Assembly: GCA_020161355.1 (NCBI GenBank)
Contig: JAIUOF010000002.1
Span: 1 to 64,000, forward strand
DNA length: 64,000 bases
Source of the DNA: Bacteroidota bacterium
GTDB lineage: Bacteria; Bacteroidota; Bacteroidia; Cytophagales; Spirosomataceae
Direction of reading: 5' to 3'
In this document: one piece after another, positions 44,595 through 53,604 of the stretch
How the letters are laid out: each line of letters starts with the position of its first letter
How positions within the stretch are numbered: the stretch's first letter is position 1
The notes under the pieces: model-generated
Database searches by the model: none
Told to the model about the DNA's origin: nothing
What the model saw: only the letters and a program-made list of their open reading frames with translations
Translations under genes and position numbers: made by a program

Positions 44595-45128
44595 ATGGAA
44601 AAGAATAAAACAGATTTGTTGTCTGCCGAAACTGAGCAACTTAAAAAACTGCAGGATATCGTAAAAAAAACCATCTCTGATGAGAATCTGATCATTGAGA
44701 ACCTGTTGCATCCACCTAAAGAAATGCTCACTAAGGGGCAAAAAATTTCGGACAAAGTTGCCAGATTTGGAGGAAGCTGGGCATTTATTATTTCCTTTTT
44801 TCTATTGTTGGTTTTTTGGATTACCTTCAACTCTATCGCCCCAAAAGGGGAAGATTTTGATCCTTATCCGTTTATTCTGATGAATCTGATCTTATCCTGC
44901 ATTGCGGCCCTGCAGGCTCCGATAATTATGATGAGTCAAAACCGGCAGGAAGAAAAAGATCGCAAACGTGCCGAAAATGACTATCTGATAAATCTAAAAG
45001 CCGAGCTGGAAATCAGGGCCTTGAATCAGAAAATCGACCTTTTGCTTGAAGAGCAGATTAAAGTACTTTTTGAGAGCCAGGCCAGGCAGCTGGAAATCCT
45101 GAATTCGATTGAGAAAAAAATGAAATAA
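44595..45128 (+). CDS. DUF1003 membrane protein
   Basis: A 177-residue protein with the DUF1003 core: two helices around GGSWAFIISFFLLLVFWITFN and PYPFILMNLILSCIAALQAPIIMMSQNRQ, ending in the family's charged coiled coil (DRKRAENDYLINLKAELEIRALNQKIDLL). The function is unknown. A TTG at 44580 would add five residues and overlap the preceding reading frame; ATG 44595 is the conservative choice. Confidence 0.85.
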   Translation: MEKNKTDLLSAETEQLKKLQDIVKKTISDENLIIENLLHPPKEMLTKGQKISDKVARFGGSWAFIISFFLLLVFWITFNSIAPKGEDFDPYPFILMNLILSCIAALQAPIIMMSQNRQEEKDRKRAENDYLINLKAELEIRALNQKIDLLLEEQIKVLFESQARQLEILNSIEKKMK

Positions 45129-45647
45129 AATGCTCTCTTATTTCTGATACTTTGATTTTTCTATGTGCTGAAATGTATCTGTAATTATTTCATTAAAAAT
45201 ACTGTCCTCTCCGGTTTCATTTTTAGTGCTATCGAATGAATCGCTTTTCGGCGATTATGCCATCTTTTTATCAAAATTCCTGAATGACCTTGAATCTCCA
45301 ATTGTCTTTTATATATACTTATCCCCCACAATTTTCATTTAAAATATTCACTGTAAGTACTTTATATATTTTGCTAATTTTAAGAGCAATATCCTGCTAA
45401 TTTTTTAACCATATTTGTGTCATTATTTCTCTGAATTGTTTAAAAGGCAGTAGGCAGCAGAAAACAGGCAACAGGCAACAGGGTTGAGGTGGGGAGTTGA
45501 AAATTAATGAGTTAATTTTTAATATGCTCATTGATTTTCATAATAAAATAAATATTCCATTGTCCGATTTAATCATTCATGTGCTGAATTCTGTCTTTGA
45601 TAAATAGCTCAGCCAATCGCTGTAGCCGATTGCTAAAAGCAAAAAAT
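45129..45647 (+). other. Gene-poor region upstream of the DnaE-like gene with short repeats
   Basis: No complete gene is supported in these 519 bases. At about 45446-45482 there is a run of GGCAGTAGGCAGCAG- and ACAGGCAACAGGCAACAGG-type short tandem repeats. ATGTGCTGAA occurs at both 45163 and 45579. Just before the polymerase start, CAATCG and CGATTG (45613-45631) form a small hairpin around a seven-base loop. On the minus strand, 45131-45245 holds a 38-codon start-less open frame that may be a gene remnant. Confidence 0.45.
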
Positions 45648-48620
45648 ATGTATCTCAATTGTCACTCCTATTACTCCATGCGGTATGGCACCCTCAGCCC
45701 GGAGGCCCTGGTAGAGCATGCCCAAAACCTGGGAGTTAAACGACTGGCTTTGACCGACATTAACCTCATCTCGGGTGTGTATGATTTTGTAAAAGAATGT
45801 AAAGCCGCCGGCATTGAACCTGTGGTGGGTGTGGAGTTTCGCAATGGCGATGAGCTGCGGTATATATGCCTGGCACAAAATACCGAAGGTTTTGCCGAGA
45901 TCAACCAACACCTGAGCACCCACCTGCTCACTGAAACACCCTTTGCTATACAAGCACCAAATTTCAATAATGCATATGTCATCTATCCCATCGAAGTGCT
46001 TTCGACCTACAACCGGCTCAAACCTCACGAATATGTGGGTGTCGGCCACTGGCAGTTTAATGCCCTCTTTCGTTTCAGATCCCAGCTGGAACCGGCAAAA
46101 GCCGTTGCCTGGCAGCCGGTTACGTTTCTGGACCGCCCAAATTACAACCTGCACCGTCTGCTGCGAGCCATCGACCACAATGCACTACTGAGCAAGCTGC
46201 CGGTCACCGCACATGCTACCGTACATGAGCATTTTATGCCGCCAACGGAGCTTTTAAAGCGATTTGAGGCTTACCCTAAAATGATTCTGAACACCGAACG
46301 CCTTCTCGGAAATTGTGAGTTTGTTTTTGACAACGAGGCACCCAAAAACAAGCGTGTGTTTACCTCTTCTGCCGCTGATGATCTCGAACTATTGCAAAAA
46401 CTCGCCTACGACGGCATGCTGTATCGGTATGGCAAAAACCACAAAGAAGCTAAAAAACGGGTTGACCGGGAACTGGGGATTATCAACGAGCTGGGCTTTG
46501 GGTCCTATTTTCTGATTACCTGGGACATTATCCGCTACGCCCGTTCACGGGGGTACTACCACGTTGGTCGGGGATCGGGAGCCAATAGCATGGTGGCTTA
46601 CTGCATAGGCATCACCGATGTGGATCCCATAGAGCTGGATCTGTATTTTGAGCGGTTTATTAACCCTCACCGTACTTCGCCCCCTGACTTTGACATTGAC
46701 TTCAGTTGGGACGAACGGGATGAGATCATCGATTATGTATTTAAACGTTATGGCCGCGACCACGTGAGCCTGATGGCAACGTACAATACTTTTAAGGGGC
46801 GGTCGATTTATCGGGAACTGGGCAAAGTTTTTGGTCTACCAAAACCTGAAATTGATGACCTGATCAATAACCCTTCAACCGTAAAACACCGCAACGAGCA
46901 CACGCAGTATATTTTTAAATATGCTCCGATGATGATTGATTTCCCTGAACATCTGAGTATTCATGCGGGCGGAATATTGATTTCGGAGGAGCCCATGTAC
47001 CGGTATTCGGCTCTGCAACCGATGCCAAAAGGTTTTCCCATTTGTCAGTTTGACATGTATGTAGCTGAAGATGTCGGCTTTGCGAAATTTGACGTACTGA
47101 GTCAGCGTGGCCTGGGCCATATCAAAACCTGTGTGGACATAGTACGGGAAAATCACAAAGTCAACATTGACATCCATGCTGTGCAGGATTTTAAACGTGA
47201 CCCAAAAATCAGACAAAAACTGGTGGAACACGAAACTATGGGGGCATTTTATGTCGAGAGCCCAGCCATGAGGCAGCTCATCTGGAAACTCAGATGCGAC
47301 AATTACCTCACACTGGTGGCCGCCAGCTCTATCATCAGACCCGGCGTATCTGCCAGCGGCATGATGCAGGAGTATATCAAACGCCATCACAACCCGGCGA
47401 GCATCAGCTATATACACCCAAAAATGGAAGAATTGCTGCAGGAAACATACGGTGTAATGGTGTATCAGGAAGATGTAATCAAGGTAGCTCACCATTTTGC
47501 GGGACTTACACTAGCCGAAGCCGACGTACTGCGACGTGCCATGAGCGGAAAGTACCGCTCCAAAAAAGAATTTCAGCGGATCGTTGACAAGTGGTTTGTC
47601 AATTGCCGGGAGCGTGGTTATCCTGACGACATAGCCAAAGAGGTATGGCGACAGATTGAGAGTTTTTCGGGCTATAGTTTTTCAAAAGCCCACTCGGCAA
47701 GTTTTGCAGTTGAGAGCTATCAGAGTCTATACCTGAAAGCGTACTATCCCCGGGAATTTATGGTAGCAGTAATCAACAACTTCGGTGGCTTTTACAATAC
47801 CGAAATGTATGCCCACGAGGCACGTCGATACGGAGCCAGACTAGAAGCTCCTGATATCAACCTAAGCCTGCATCTGACCCGAATAGAAGACCGTACCATA
47901 TGGCTGGGCTGGATTCATGTGCAAGGTCTGGAAAACCGGAGCATCGACGCTATGCTCAAAAGCCGTACTGAGGAAGGTGATTTCGTGAGTTTTCAGGATT
48001 TTGTACATCGCGTGCCGCTAGGACTCGAGCAGATGAGTATTTTGATACGTATGGGGGCATTCAGGAGTTTTGGTTTAAGTAAAAAAGAACTGCTTTGGGA
48101 AGCACATTTCTTTCACCACAAAGCACCAAAGACAGTTAATATGGGCACTGAACTTTTTGAATGGGAAGAACAAAAATTTGACTTGCCTCCACTGGAAAGT
48201 CATTGGCTGGAAGATTGTTATGACGAAATGGAACTACTCGGATTTCCGCTGGATTCCCCTTTTAAGCTCATCGCCGAAACACCCACTTCAAAACTTACCG
48301 CCTCGCAGTTGATTCATCTGGTGGGAAAGCGGGTGGCCATATATGGCTACATGGTAACGTATAAAGCTATCAGGACTAAAAATCACAAAAACATGGCTTT
48401 TGGATATTTTATTGACCACGAGGGGGAGTTTTTTGACACGACTCACTTTCCGCAGAATATAGAAAAGTATCCCTTTAGAGGGAAAGGGGTATACTACATA
48501 GTAGGTAAAGTGGTAGAAGAATACGGTTTTCCTAGTCTCGAAGTGTTTTTTATGCGGAAATGCGAACTAAAACCCGACCCCAGAGTTTCCGGAAATGTAA
48601 GAACAAATGCACTAAACTGA
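45648..48620 (+). CDS. DnaE2/ImuC-like DNA polymerase III alpha subunit
   Basis: A 990-residue C-family polymerase: an N-terminal PHP domain (MYLNCHSYYSMRYGTLSPEAL), palm residues in GRGSGANSMVAYCIGITDVDP and the catalytic PPDFDIDFSWDERDEI, a helix-hairpin-helix region (LEQMSILIRMGAFRSFG) and a C-terminal OB-fold. Replicative DnaE is about 1150-1250 residues; the shorter length without the clamp-loader-binding end fits the error-prone DnaE2/ImuC group. ImuA and ImuB partners are not adjacent. The DNA is clearly more GC-rich, and the codon choice different, than in neighbours, suggesting transfer. ATG 45648 is chosen because the family begins MYLNCHS-like. Confidence 0.85.
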   Translation: MYLNCHSYYSMRYGTLSPEALVEHAQNLGVKRLALTDINLISGVYDFVKECKAAGIEPVVGVEFRNGDELRYICLAQNTEGFAEINQHLSTHLLTETPFAIQAPNFNNAYVIYPIEVLSTYNRLKPHEYVGVGHWQFNALFRFRSQLEPAKAVAWQPVTFLDRPNYNLHRLLRAIDHNALLSKLPVTAHATVHEHFMPPTELLKRFEAYPKMILNTERLLGNCEFVFDNEAPKNKRVFTSSAADDLELLQKLAYDGMLYRYGKNHKEAKKRVDRELGIINELGFGSYFLITWDIIRYARSRGYYHVGRGSGANSMVAYCIGITDVDPIELDLYFERFINPHRTSPPDFDIDFSWDERDEIIDYVFKRYGRDHVSLMATYNTFKGRSIYRELGKVFGLPKPEIDDLINNPSTVKHRNEHTQYIFKYAPMMIDFPEHLSIHAGGILISEEPMYRYSALQPMPKGFPICQFDMYVAEDVGFAKFDVLSQRGLGHIKTCVDIVRENHKVNIDIHAVQDFKRDPKIRQKLVEHETMGAFYVESPAMRQLIWKLRCDNYLTLVAASSIIRPGVSASGMMQEYIKRHHNPASISYIHPKMEELLQETYGVMVYQEDVIKVAHHFAGLTLAEADVLRRAMSGKYRSKKEFQRIVDKWFVNCRERGYPDDIAKEVWRQIESFSGYSFSKAHSASFAVESYQSLYLKAYYPREFMVAVINNFGGFYNTEMYAHEARRYGARLEAPDINLSLHLTRIEDRTIWLGWIHVQGLENRSIDAMLKSRTEEGDFVSFQDFVHRVPLGLEQMSILIRMGAFRSFGLSKKELLWEAHFFHHKAPKTVNMGTELFEWEEQKFDLPPLESHWLEDCYDEMELLGFPLDSPFKLIAETPTSKLTASQLIHLVGKRVAIYGYMVTYKAIRTKNHKNMAFGYFIDHEGEFFDTTHFPQNIEKYPFRGKGVYYIVGKVVEEYGFPSLEVFFMRKCELKPDPRVSGNVRTNALN

Positions 48621-48662
48621 GCAAATTATTTGCCTTAAAAACAAAAAAATCAAAACACAAAA

Positions 48663-49358
48663 TCAGTCACAATTCCCCGATTCTAAATCACAGGAGTCAC
48701 CGTTCTCAGTGGTGACTTCTGCCGCCATTTCTGAGTTGATTTGTGTCAGCATACCTGCCAGCATCTCAGGAGATTGAGCACCACTCACTCCGTATTTATC
48801 ATTAAAAATAAAAAAAGGCACAGCCGTAACACCCCTTGACTGAAAGTATGCAATTTTTTCTTTTACCCGTGCTCTGAGCTGATTATCGCCAAGCAAGGCT
48901 GTGGTTTTTTCAGACGACCAGCCAAATTCCTCCATAATCAAGACGAGGTTTTCCTGAGAACTCAGGTCAGTAGCATCTTCAAAATACGCTTTGAAAAATC
49001 TGGCTTTTAAGGCTGTTTTAAAACCTTCTGCATCTGCCTGAAGCATCAAAACGTGAAGCGGAAGGGTATTCATGGTTCGGGACATTTTCCGGAAATCATA
49101 ATTTATGCCTTCTCCCCTCCCCACATTTTCCATATTTTCAAAAACACGGTAAGCTTGCTCCTCCCCGCCAAATTTTGCTGCATAATAATCTTTCAGTTCT
49201 CTGCCTTCGGCAGGAACACCCGGATCTAACTGGAAAGGCTGCCAGGTAACTTCAGCATCTATTTCAGGCATTAAATCCAGTGCTTTTTGAAGACGTTTCA
49301 TACCCACATAACACCAGGGGCAAGCCACGTCTGAAACAACATCTATTTTTATTTTCAT
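48663..49358 (-). CDS. DsbA-family oxidoreductase (FrnE-like)
   Basis: A 231-residue thioredoxin-fold protein of the cytoplasmic FrnE/2-hydroxychromene-isomerase-like branch: DVVSDVACPWCYVG has the CPWC active site, WQPFQLDPGVPAEG follows, and the cis-Pro loop is GVTAVPFFIFN. It ends with a Cys-containing tail (DSCDLESGNCD), a possible extra metal or disulfide site. It has no signal peptide. The beta-propeller gene ends three bases upstream; convergent with the polymerase gene. Confidence 0.88.
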   Translation of the reverse strand: MKIKIDVVSDVACPWCYVGMKRLQKALDLMPEIDAEVTWQPFQLDPGVPAEGRELKDYYAAKFGGEEQAYRVFENMENVGRGEGINYDFRKMSRTMNTLPLHVLMLQADAEGFKTALKARFFKAYFEDATDLSSQENLVLIMEEFGWSSEKTTALLGDNQLRARVKEKIAYFQSRGVTAVPFFIFNDKYGVSGAQSPEMLAGMLTQINSEMAAEVTTENGDSCDLESGNCD

Positions 49359-49361
49359 TAC

Positions 49362-50636
49362 TTAATAATCTTCAATCACCCTCAACGAGTGAATTCCCTT
49401 TGAGGTATTAATCATCGAACTTTGCTTTTCTACTTTTGGACTATTTTCGCCGGTAAAACTAAAAAACTGAATTCCTCCGGTAGATTTACCAAAATTCAGA
49501 AATTGCATAAAACTAACTGCCAGATTATTTCCATTTTTGTCAAAAACAACCCCTGAAGGCATCACCCCTTCAAGCGGTACATTGATTTTGTTTTGAAGTG
49601 TGCCTTCCGGCTGCAACCACAACACAGAAAGAGACCCCTTTCCTGTATTTTTAGAAACAGGATATTCAAAAGACTTCTTCTGATTGGTTACCAACACAAA
49701 TTTTCCCGAAGGATGAATGACCATTGCCGAGGGATTTTCCTCCACTTCGGCTTTAGAAATAAGAGCATGAGAACCGTTGTCTTCGAGTGCAAACCTTACC
49801 ACAAAAACCTGCCCTTTTTGCCCTAAAGAATTGGTACCGGGTTCATCACGGCTATCCAAAACCAGAAAATACTTCCCGTCTTTAGTGAATTCACCGGTTT
49901 TAAGATTGCCCTCCATTTTTACAGTATTGCCTACGAGTTCAAGCCTTATGATATTTCCGGTTGGTCCATCTCTAAGGACTTTTACAAGGCCTATTTCACG
50001 GGTTTCTTTTTTCAAAAAAACTAAAAAATCCTCCGTTGGATGCCAGACAACATCTGAAATGGTGCCATTTCCAAGTGCTACCGGCCTTTGAATCAACCTA
50101 ACCGGCTTACCGGTTTCATCCAACTCAAACACCTGCAATTCCTGATTGTATCCTTCGGCGGCAACTGCCAGATATTTATTGTCTTTGCTCAAAGCAAGTG
50201 CCTTGGGATTGGGAGCCACCTGAAACCGATACCCGGGCTTAACATTCCTGAGATTGGTAATATCGACCACGCTCACAAAATTCCCATCCGGGGTACTTTT
50301 GAGGTTAAATTCCTGGCCCGAAGCATCTTTCTTAAAAGAATTATGACTTTCAAGCACATAACAAATTCTATGGTCAGACTTGATAGCGATGTTTTTATAC
50401 GCATCCAAAGCCGAATTAGACAGGACTTGCTCATTGCCTTCTTGGTCTAACGCTAATGGAAACACGAAAGAACCTATTTTATCAGATGCAAACTTGTCCT
50501 TTTTTACAATTCCTGTACCGAAACTATAAGGATTAAAATCGCCGTCATTAAGAAAGAGAAGGCCTTTGGCTTCAAAACTTATACTCTGAGCCTGAGCAGT
50601 AATCACCGAAAAAACGAGAAAGAATACTTTTTTCAA
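49362..50636 (-). CDS. Secreted beta-propeller (lactonase/YncE-like) protein
   Basis: A 424-residue exported protein (signal residues 1-17, ending AQAQ) with repeated propeller blades: NPKALALSKDNKYLAVAAEG, ISDVVWHPTEDFLVFLKKE, LKTGEFTKDGKYFLVLDSRD and NPSAMVIHPSGKFVLVTNQ. The pattern is that of 6-phosphogluconolactonase-like/YncE-like WD-type propellers, but catalytic residues cannot be assigned. It is the middle of a minus-strand run from a Dabb protein to a DsbA-like protein, with gaps of 3 to 24 bases. Confidence 0.8.
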   Translation of the reverse strand: MKKVFFLVFSVITAQAQSISFEAKGLLFLNDGDFNPYSFGTGIVKKDKFASDKIGSFVFPLALDQEGNEQVLSNSALDAYKNIAIKSDHRICYVLESHNSFKKDASGQEFNLKSTPDGNFVSVVDITNLRNVKPGYRFQVAPNPKALALSKDNKYLAVAAEGYNQELQVFELDETGKPVRLIQRPVALGNGTISDVVWHPTEDFLVFLKKETREIGLVKVLRDGPTGNIIRLELVGNTVKMEGNLKTGEFTKDGKYFLVLDSRDEPGTNSLGQKGQVFVVRFALEDNGSHALISKAEVEENPSAMVIHPSGKFVLVTNQKKSFEYPVSKNTGKGSLSVLWLQPEGTLQNKINVPLEGVMPSGVVFDKNGNNLAVSFMQFLNFGKSTGGIQFFSFTGENSPKVEKQSSMINTSKGIHSLRVIEDY

Positions 50637-50660
50637 TTATCGTAAAATATTTATACAAAT

Positions 50661-50981
50661 TTAACGACCAAATGCATCATATACCTGAACTTTGCTCCAA
50701 AGATGTCCGTAATTTTTAATAAATTCCAAATGATCAGGATGCGACTGGTAAATATTCTGATCTTCGGCATTATCAAAAATAAAAGTAATACTCCAGCAAT
50801 AACTTGAGTCAATCACCTCCCTTCGGGTGGCTGCAGCTTCTCCGACATAAGCTTTTTTGATTTCATCAATTTCAGCCAACTCGTATAAACCCTTCAATAA
50901 TAATTGTTTATGTTCTACATTTTCAGCATCTTTTAACCAAAAAAACACGGTATGCACAAAACCTTCCTGTAATTTACCCAT
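50661..50981 (-). CDS. Dabb (stress-responsive A/B barrel) protein
   Basis: A 106-residue protein with the Dabb domain: GFVHTVFFWLKDAENVEHKQLL at the start and YQSHPDHLEFIKNY with the conserved His-Pro-His near the end. Such dimeric alpha/beta barrels have varied, mostly unknown, functions. It starts three bases after the lipase-like gene stop, in the same run. Confidence 0.88.
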   Translation of the reverse strand: MGKLQEGFVHTVFFWLKDAENVEHKQLLLKGLYELAEIDEIKKAYVGEAAATRREVIDSSYCWSITFIFDNAEDQNIYQSHPDHLEFIKNYGHLWSKVQVYDAFGR

Positions 50982-50984
50982 TAT

Positions 50985-52175
50985 TTAATTCTTATATTTT
51001 CCAAAAAAATCCATCGTTCCCAAAACAAAATTACTAACAGAAGAATCATGTGTACCACCCGCAATAGTGATCAGTTCCACAGAAGTTGAGCCTTTAGCTT
51101 TCATAGCCGCAGCTGCGGTGCTGGAATTTAGATAAGGAACATAAGGGTCTTTATCGCCATGATAAAGCCTGGTGGGAGTTTTTACTTTCCAATCAAAAAT
51201 ATCGTTATCGGCCATGGCTTGCTTCCATTTAGCGTCAGAATCAGCCAAAATTGTCTGTTTGAAAGCAGGATTAAGAATCTCATCAAATGGCTTTGCGATA
51301 TTGGCAAATTGCTTTTTGTCTGTAATTTCGGCCACATAAGCTGCCGCAAAGTAATCACTCATTGGCTTGTTGATTTTATACAGGCGATCATAAGTGAGCA
51401 TTACCCATAAGTATGATCTGTTATTTCCGGCATCACCATTGGTTTTTTGTGTCAGGAAATTTTTGACGGTTTGGGTCTTATTGTAAGCTCCTGCACCGCA
51501 GCTGGAAGCCTTAAGATTAAACTCACTACTGTATTGCTCTTCGACAAGTTTTTGCGTTGCCAAGGTTGCATATCCGCCTTCTGAATATCCGGCCAAAAGC
51601 AGATTTTTGTTCCAATTGATTTTAAGACTGTTTATCATTTCTTTTACTGCCAAAAGAAAATCTACATTGGGCTTTGCCAGACCATCTTTATGCTCGTAAG
51701 GGTGCGGATAGGCCTTGGATTCGCCATAACCGAGATAATCCGGCATGGCAACAAGATAGCCTATTGAGGAAAAAAACATCCCCAAATATGCCTCAGAACT
51801 ACTATTAAAATAGGAAGGTGCTTTATTTTCGTCAAAAATTGTTCCGTGCTGGTAGCTAAGAATTGGAAGGGCTGTTTGGATGTCTGTCGGGATAATTACT
51901 GCCCCTGAGGCCACGATTGCATCCCCTTCGGGAGTTTTGGTATTATATTTCAGACGATATGTTTTGATGCCCGACTGAATAAACAGGGCTATCTGGGCAC
52001 TTTGGGTTCCAAAAGCCGAAGTGATATCATTTTGAAATTTAGTCTTGCTTATTTCTTCTACCTGTGAATAAGAGACCAATCGGCTCTCTGTCGGCTCAGG
52101 ATCATTGTTTTTACACGAAACAATCCAAAAAAACAGCAATAAAACCGATATTTTGGAAAAGAACTTAATTTTCAT
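50985..52175 (-). CDS. Alpha/beta hydrolase lipoprotein (secretory lipase-like)
   Basis: A 396-residue lipoprotein (lipobox FWIVSC) with an alpha/beta-hydrolase domain: LPILSYQHGTIFDENKAPS (oxyanion region), MPDYLGYGESKAYPHPYEH and the nucleophile elbow LAGYSEGGYATLA; the late TRLYHGDKDPYVPY and GGTHDSSV supply the Asp and His. ATG 52175 is chosen because the in-frame ATG at 52220 would overlap marR and hide the signal peptide. It probably cleaves lipid or ester substrates outside the cell. It follows marR by 28 bases. Confidence 0.86.
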   Translation of the reverse strand: MKIKFFSKISVLLLFFWIVSCKNNDPEPTESRLVSYSQVEEISKTKFQNDITSAFGTQSAQIALFIQSGIKTYRLKYNTKTPEGDAIVASGAVIIPTDIQTALPILSYQHGTIFDENKAPSYFNSSSEAYLGMFFSSIGYLVAMPDYLGYGESKAYPHPYEHKDGLAKPNVDFLLAVKEMINSLKINWNKNLLLAGYSEGGYATLATQKLVEEQYSSEFNLKASSCGAGAYNKTQTVKNFLTQKTNGDAGNNRSYLWVMLTYDRLYKINKPMSDYFAAAYVAEITDKKQFANIAKPFDEILNPAFKQTILADSDAKWKQAMADNDIFDWKVKTPTRLYHGDKDPYVPYLNSSTAAAAMKAKGSTSVELITIAGGTHDSSVSNFVLGTMDFFGKYKN

Positions 52176-52203
52176 AGCTTTTTTTCTAATGTAAACAGAA
52201 AAA

Positions 52204-52671
52204 TCAATTTTCAGTTTCATTATTCCTCATTTTATCTAATAGATTATTGAGCTGGGCATATTCCTCCGAACTCATATTTCCCATTTCTTTTTCCATGTTT
52301 CCGAGGGTCTCGGTTACTTTTGCCAGAAACAATTTACCTTTTTCCGAAATCACCACATCACAAGCCCTACGGTTTCCAATCTTCTGGTCGCGGTTAACAT
52401 ATCCTTTTAAATACAATTTATCCACCAGACGGGAAGCGTTAGACATTTTGTCAAGCATACGGCTGATAATCTCATTGATAGTGATGGGTTGGCCTTTCTG
52501 ACCATTGAGAATCCGCAAAACGTTGTATTGCTGCAGACTTATGCCATGCTTTTTGAGCATTTTGTTTTGCTTAAGCAGCAACCAGTTATTGGTAAAAATT
52601 ATGTTTACCAGGGCTTTTTCTTTTTCGTTTTTAAATGGCCGTGTTTGTTTTATTTCCTGTTCTAAACTCAT
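52204..52671 (-). CDS. MarR-family transcriptional regulator
   Basis: A 155-residue winged-helix regulator: QYNVLRILNGQKGQPITINEIISRM followed by MSNASRLVDKLYLKGYVNRD and the wing GNRRACDVVISEKG. It leads the minus-strand run containing the lipase-like, Dabb, propeller and DsbA-like genes. A perfect ten-base inverted repeat lies in its upstream region over a TACATTTG box, consistent with autoregulation. Confidence 0.92.
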   Translation of the reverse strand: MSLEQEIKQTRPFKNEKEKALVNIIFTNNWLLLKQNKMLKKHGISLQQYNVLRILNGQKGQPITINEIISRMLDKMSNASRLVDKLYLKGYVNRDQKIGNRRACDVVISEKGKLFLAKVTETLGNMEKEMGNMSSEEYAQLNNLLDKMRNNETEN

Positions 52672-52704
52672 ACTTTTGCACTTTATTAAGAAAAAAATAA
52701 AATG

Positions 52705-52731
52705 TTTTTACATTAAATACAAATGTAAAAA
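52705..52731 (-). promoter_or_regulatory. Candidate MarR operator overlapping the marR promoter
   Basis: TTTTTACATT (52705-52714) and AATGTAAAAA (52722-52731) are perfect inverted repeats around seven bases, in the divergent space between marR and maf. The minus-strand TACATTTG (52727-52720), a good -7 box for marR, lies within it, so a bound MarR dimer would block transcription. Confidence 0.55.
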
Positions 52732-52760
52732 ATATATTTCTGAATTGGAAAAATCAATAA

Positions 52761-53339
52761 ATGAAATTATCAAAAAAACTGATACTGGCATCAAATTCCC
52801 CTCGGAGAAAGGACATTATGCAAATGGCCGGCTTTGATTTTGAGGTAATTGTGAAATCAACAGACGAGGCGTTTTCTGAAGAAATGAATCTCTACGAAGT
52901 ACCGGGATTTTTGGCCAAAACTAAAGCCCAATGCTTCGAAGATTCAAATCCTGATGACCTGGTTTTGTGTGCCGACACAGTGGTGATTCTGGAAAACAAA
53001 ATCCTCAATAAACCTGAAAATCTTGATCAGGCAAGGAAAATGCTTGAAAGTCTGAGTGGAAAAACCCATGAGGTAGCCACAGCAGTTTGTCTTAAAATCG
53101 GAAAGGAATATTTGGTTAAAACTGATATTGTGAAGGTTACATTCAAAGACCTGAGTCATCAGGAAATTGAATATTATCTCAAAAATCACGCACCTCTCGA
53201 CAAAGCAGGTGCTTACGGAGTGCAGGAATTTATTGGAATGATTGGAATCCAGGAAATTAAAGGCTCATTTTATACCGTAATGGGACTGCCCATTCATTTG
53301 GTTTATCAATTATTAACCCCAAATTTGACCTGGAATTAA
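52761..53339 (+). CDS. maf: Maf-family nucleoside triphosphate pyrophosphatase
   Basis: A 192-residue enzyme. The Maf signature LILASNSPRRKDIMQMAGFDFEV starts the protein, the CADTVVILENKILNKP block follows, and LDKAGAYGVQEFIG and YTVMGLPIHLVYQLL complete it. Maf proteins hydrolyse dTTP, UTP and modified nucleotides and affect septation. It leads a plus-strand run with the CTD-like protein, a deoxyribonucleotidase and a lysoplasmalogenase-like gene. Confidence 0.93.
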   Translation: MKLSKKLILASNSPRRKDIMQMAGFDFEVIVKSTDEAFSEEMNLYEVPGFLAKTKAQCFEDSNPDDLVLCADTVVILENKILNKPENLDQARKMLESLSGKTHEVATAVCLKIGKEYLVKTDIVKVTFKDLSHQEIEYYLKNHAPLDKAGAYGVQEFIGMIGIQEIKGSFYTVMGLPIHLVYQLLTPNLTWN

Positions 53340-53348
53340 AAATCAGCC

Positions 53349-53594
53349 ATGAAAGACGCCATAACCATATATCTTAACGAAAAAGACGACAAAGTATATG
53401 TAAAAGTACCCCCAAACGGGCCTTGTCATTTTTCATTGCAGAATCTTGCCGGAAAAATATTACAGGAAGAAGTGCATGAAAAAGAACTGCATGATTTTGA
53501 CCTTACAGGCTTGCCTGACGGGATATATTTCGTCATTGTCAATCAAAACGAAAATATCAGATCAAAAAAAATTGTAAAAGGATATCACCCTTAA
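53349..53594 (+). CDS. Free-standing T9SS sorting-domain-like small protein
   Basis: An 81-residue protein with no signal peptide whose whole length resembles a type A T9SS C-terminal sorting domain: VYVKVPPNGPCHFSLQNLAG, a central KILQEEVHEKEL, and LPDGIYFVIVNQNENIRSKKI. Normally this module is the last 70-80 residues of a secreted protein. Here the ORF starts with its own ATG nine bases after maf and ends 10 bases before the next start codon. It may be an intracellular protein of the same fold; function unknown. Confidence 0.75.
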   Translation: MKDAITIYLNEKDDKVYVKVPPNGPCHFSLQNLAGKILQEEVHEKELHDFDLTGLPDGIYFVIVNQNENIRSKKIVKGYHP

Positions 53595-53604
53595 GTAATT
53601 GATT

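Noticed and set aside
45131..45245. Minus-strand 38-codon open frame resembling a protein C-terminus
   Set aside because: It has no start codon, is preceded by a stop and the upstream sequence gives no continuation; too short to support as a gene remnant.
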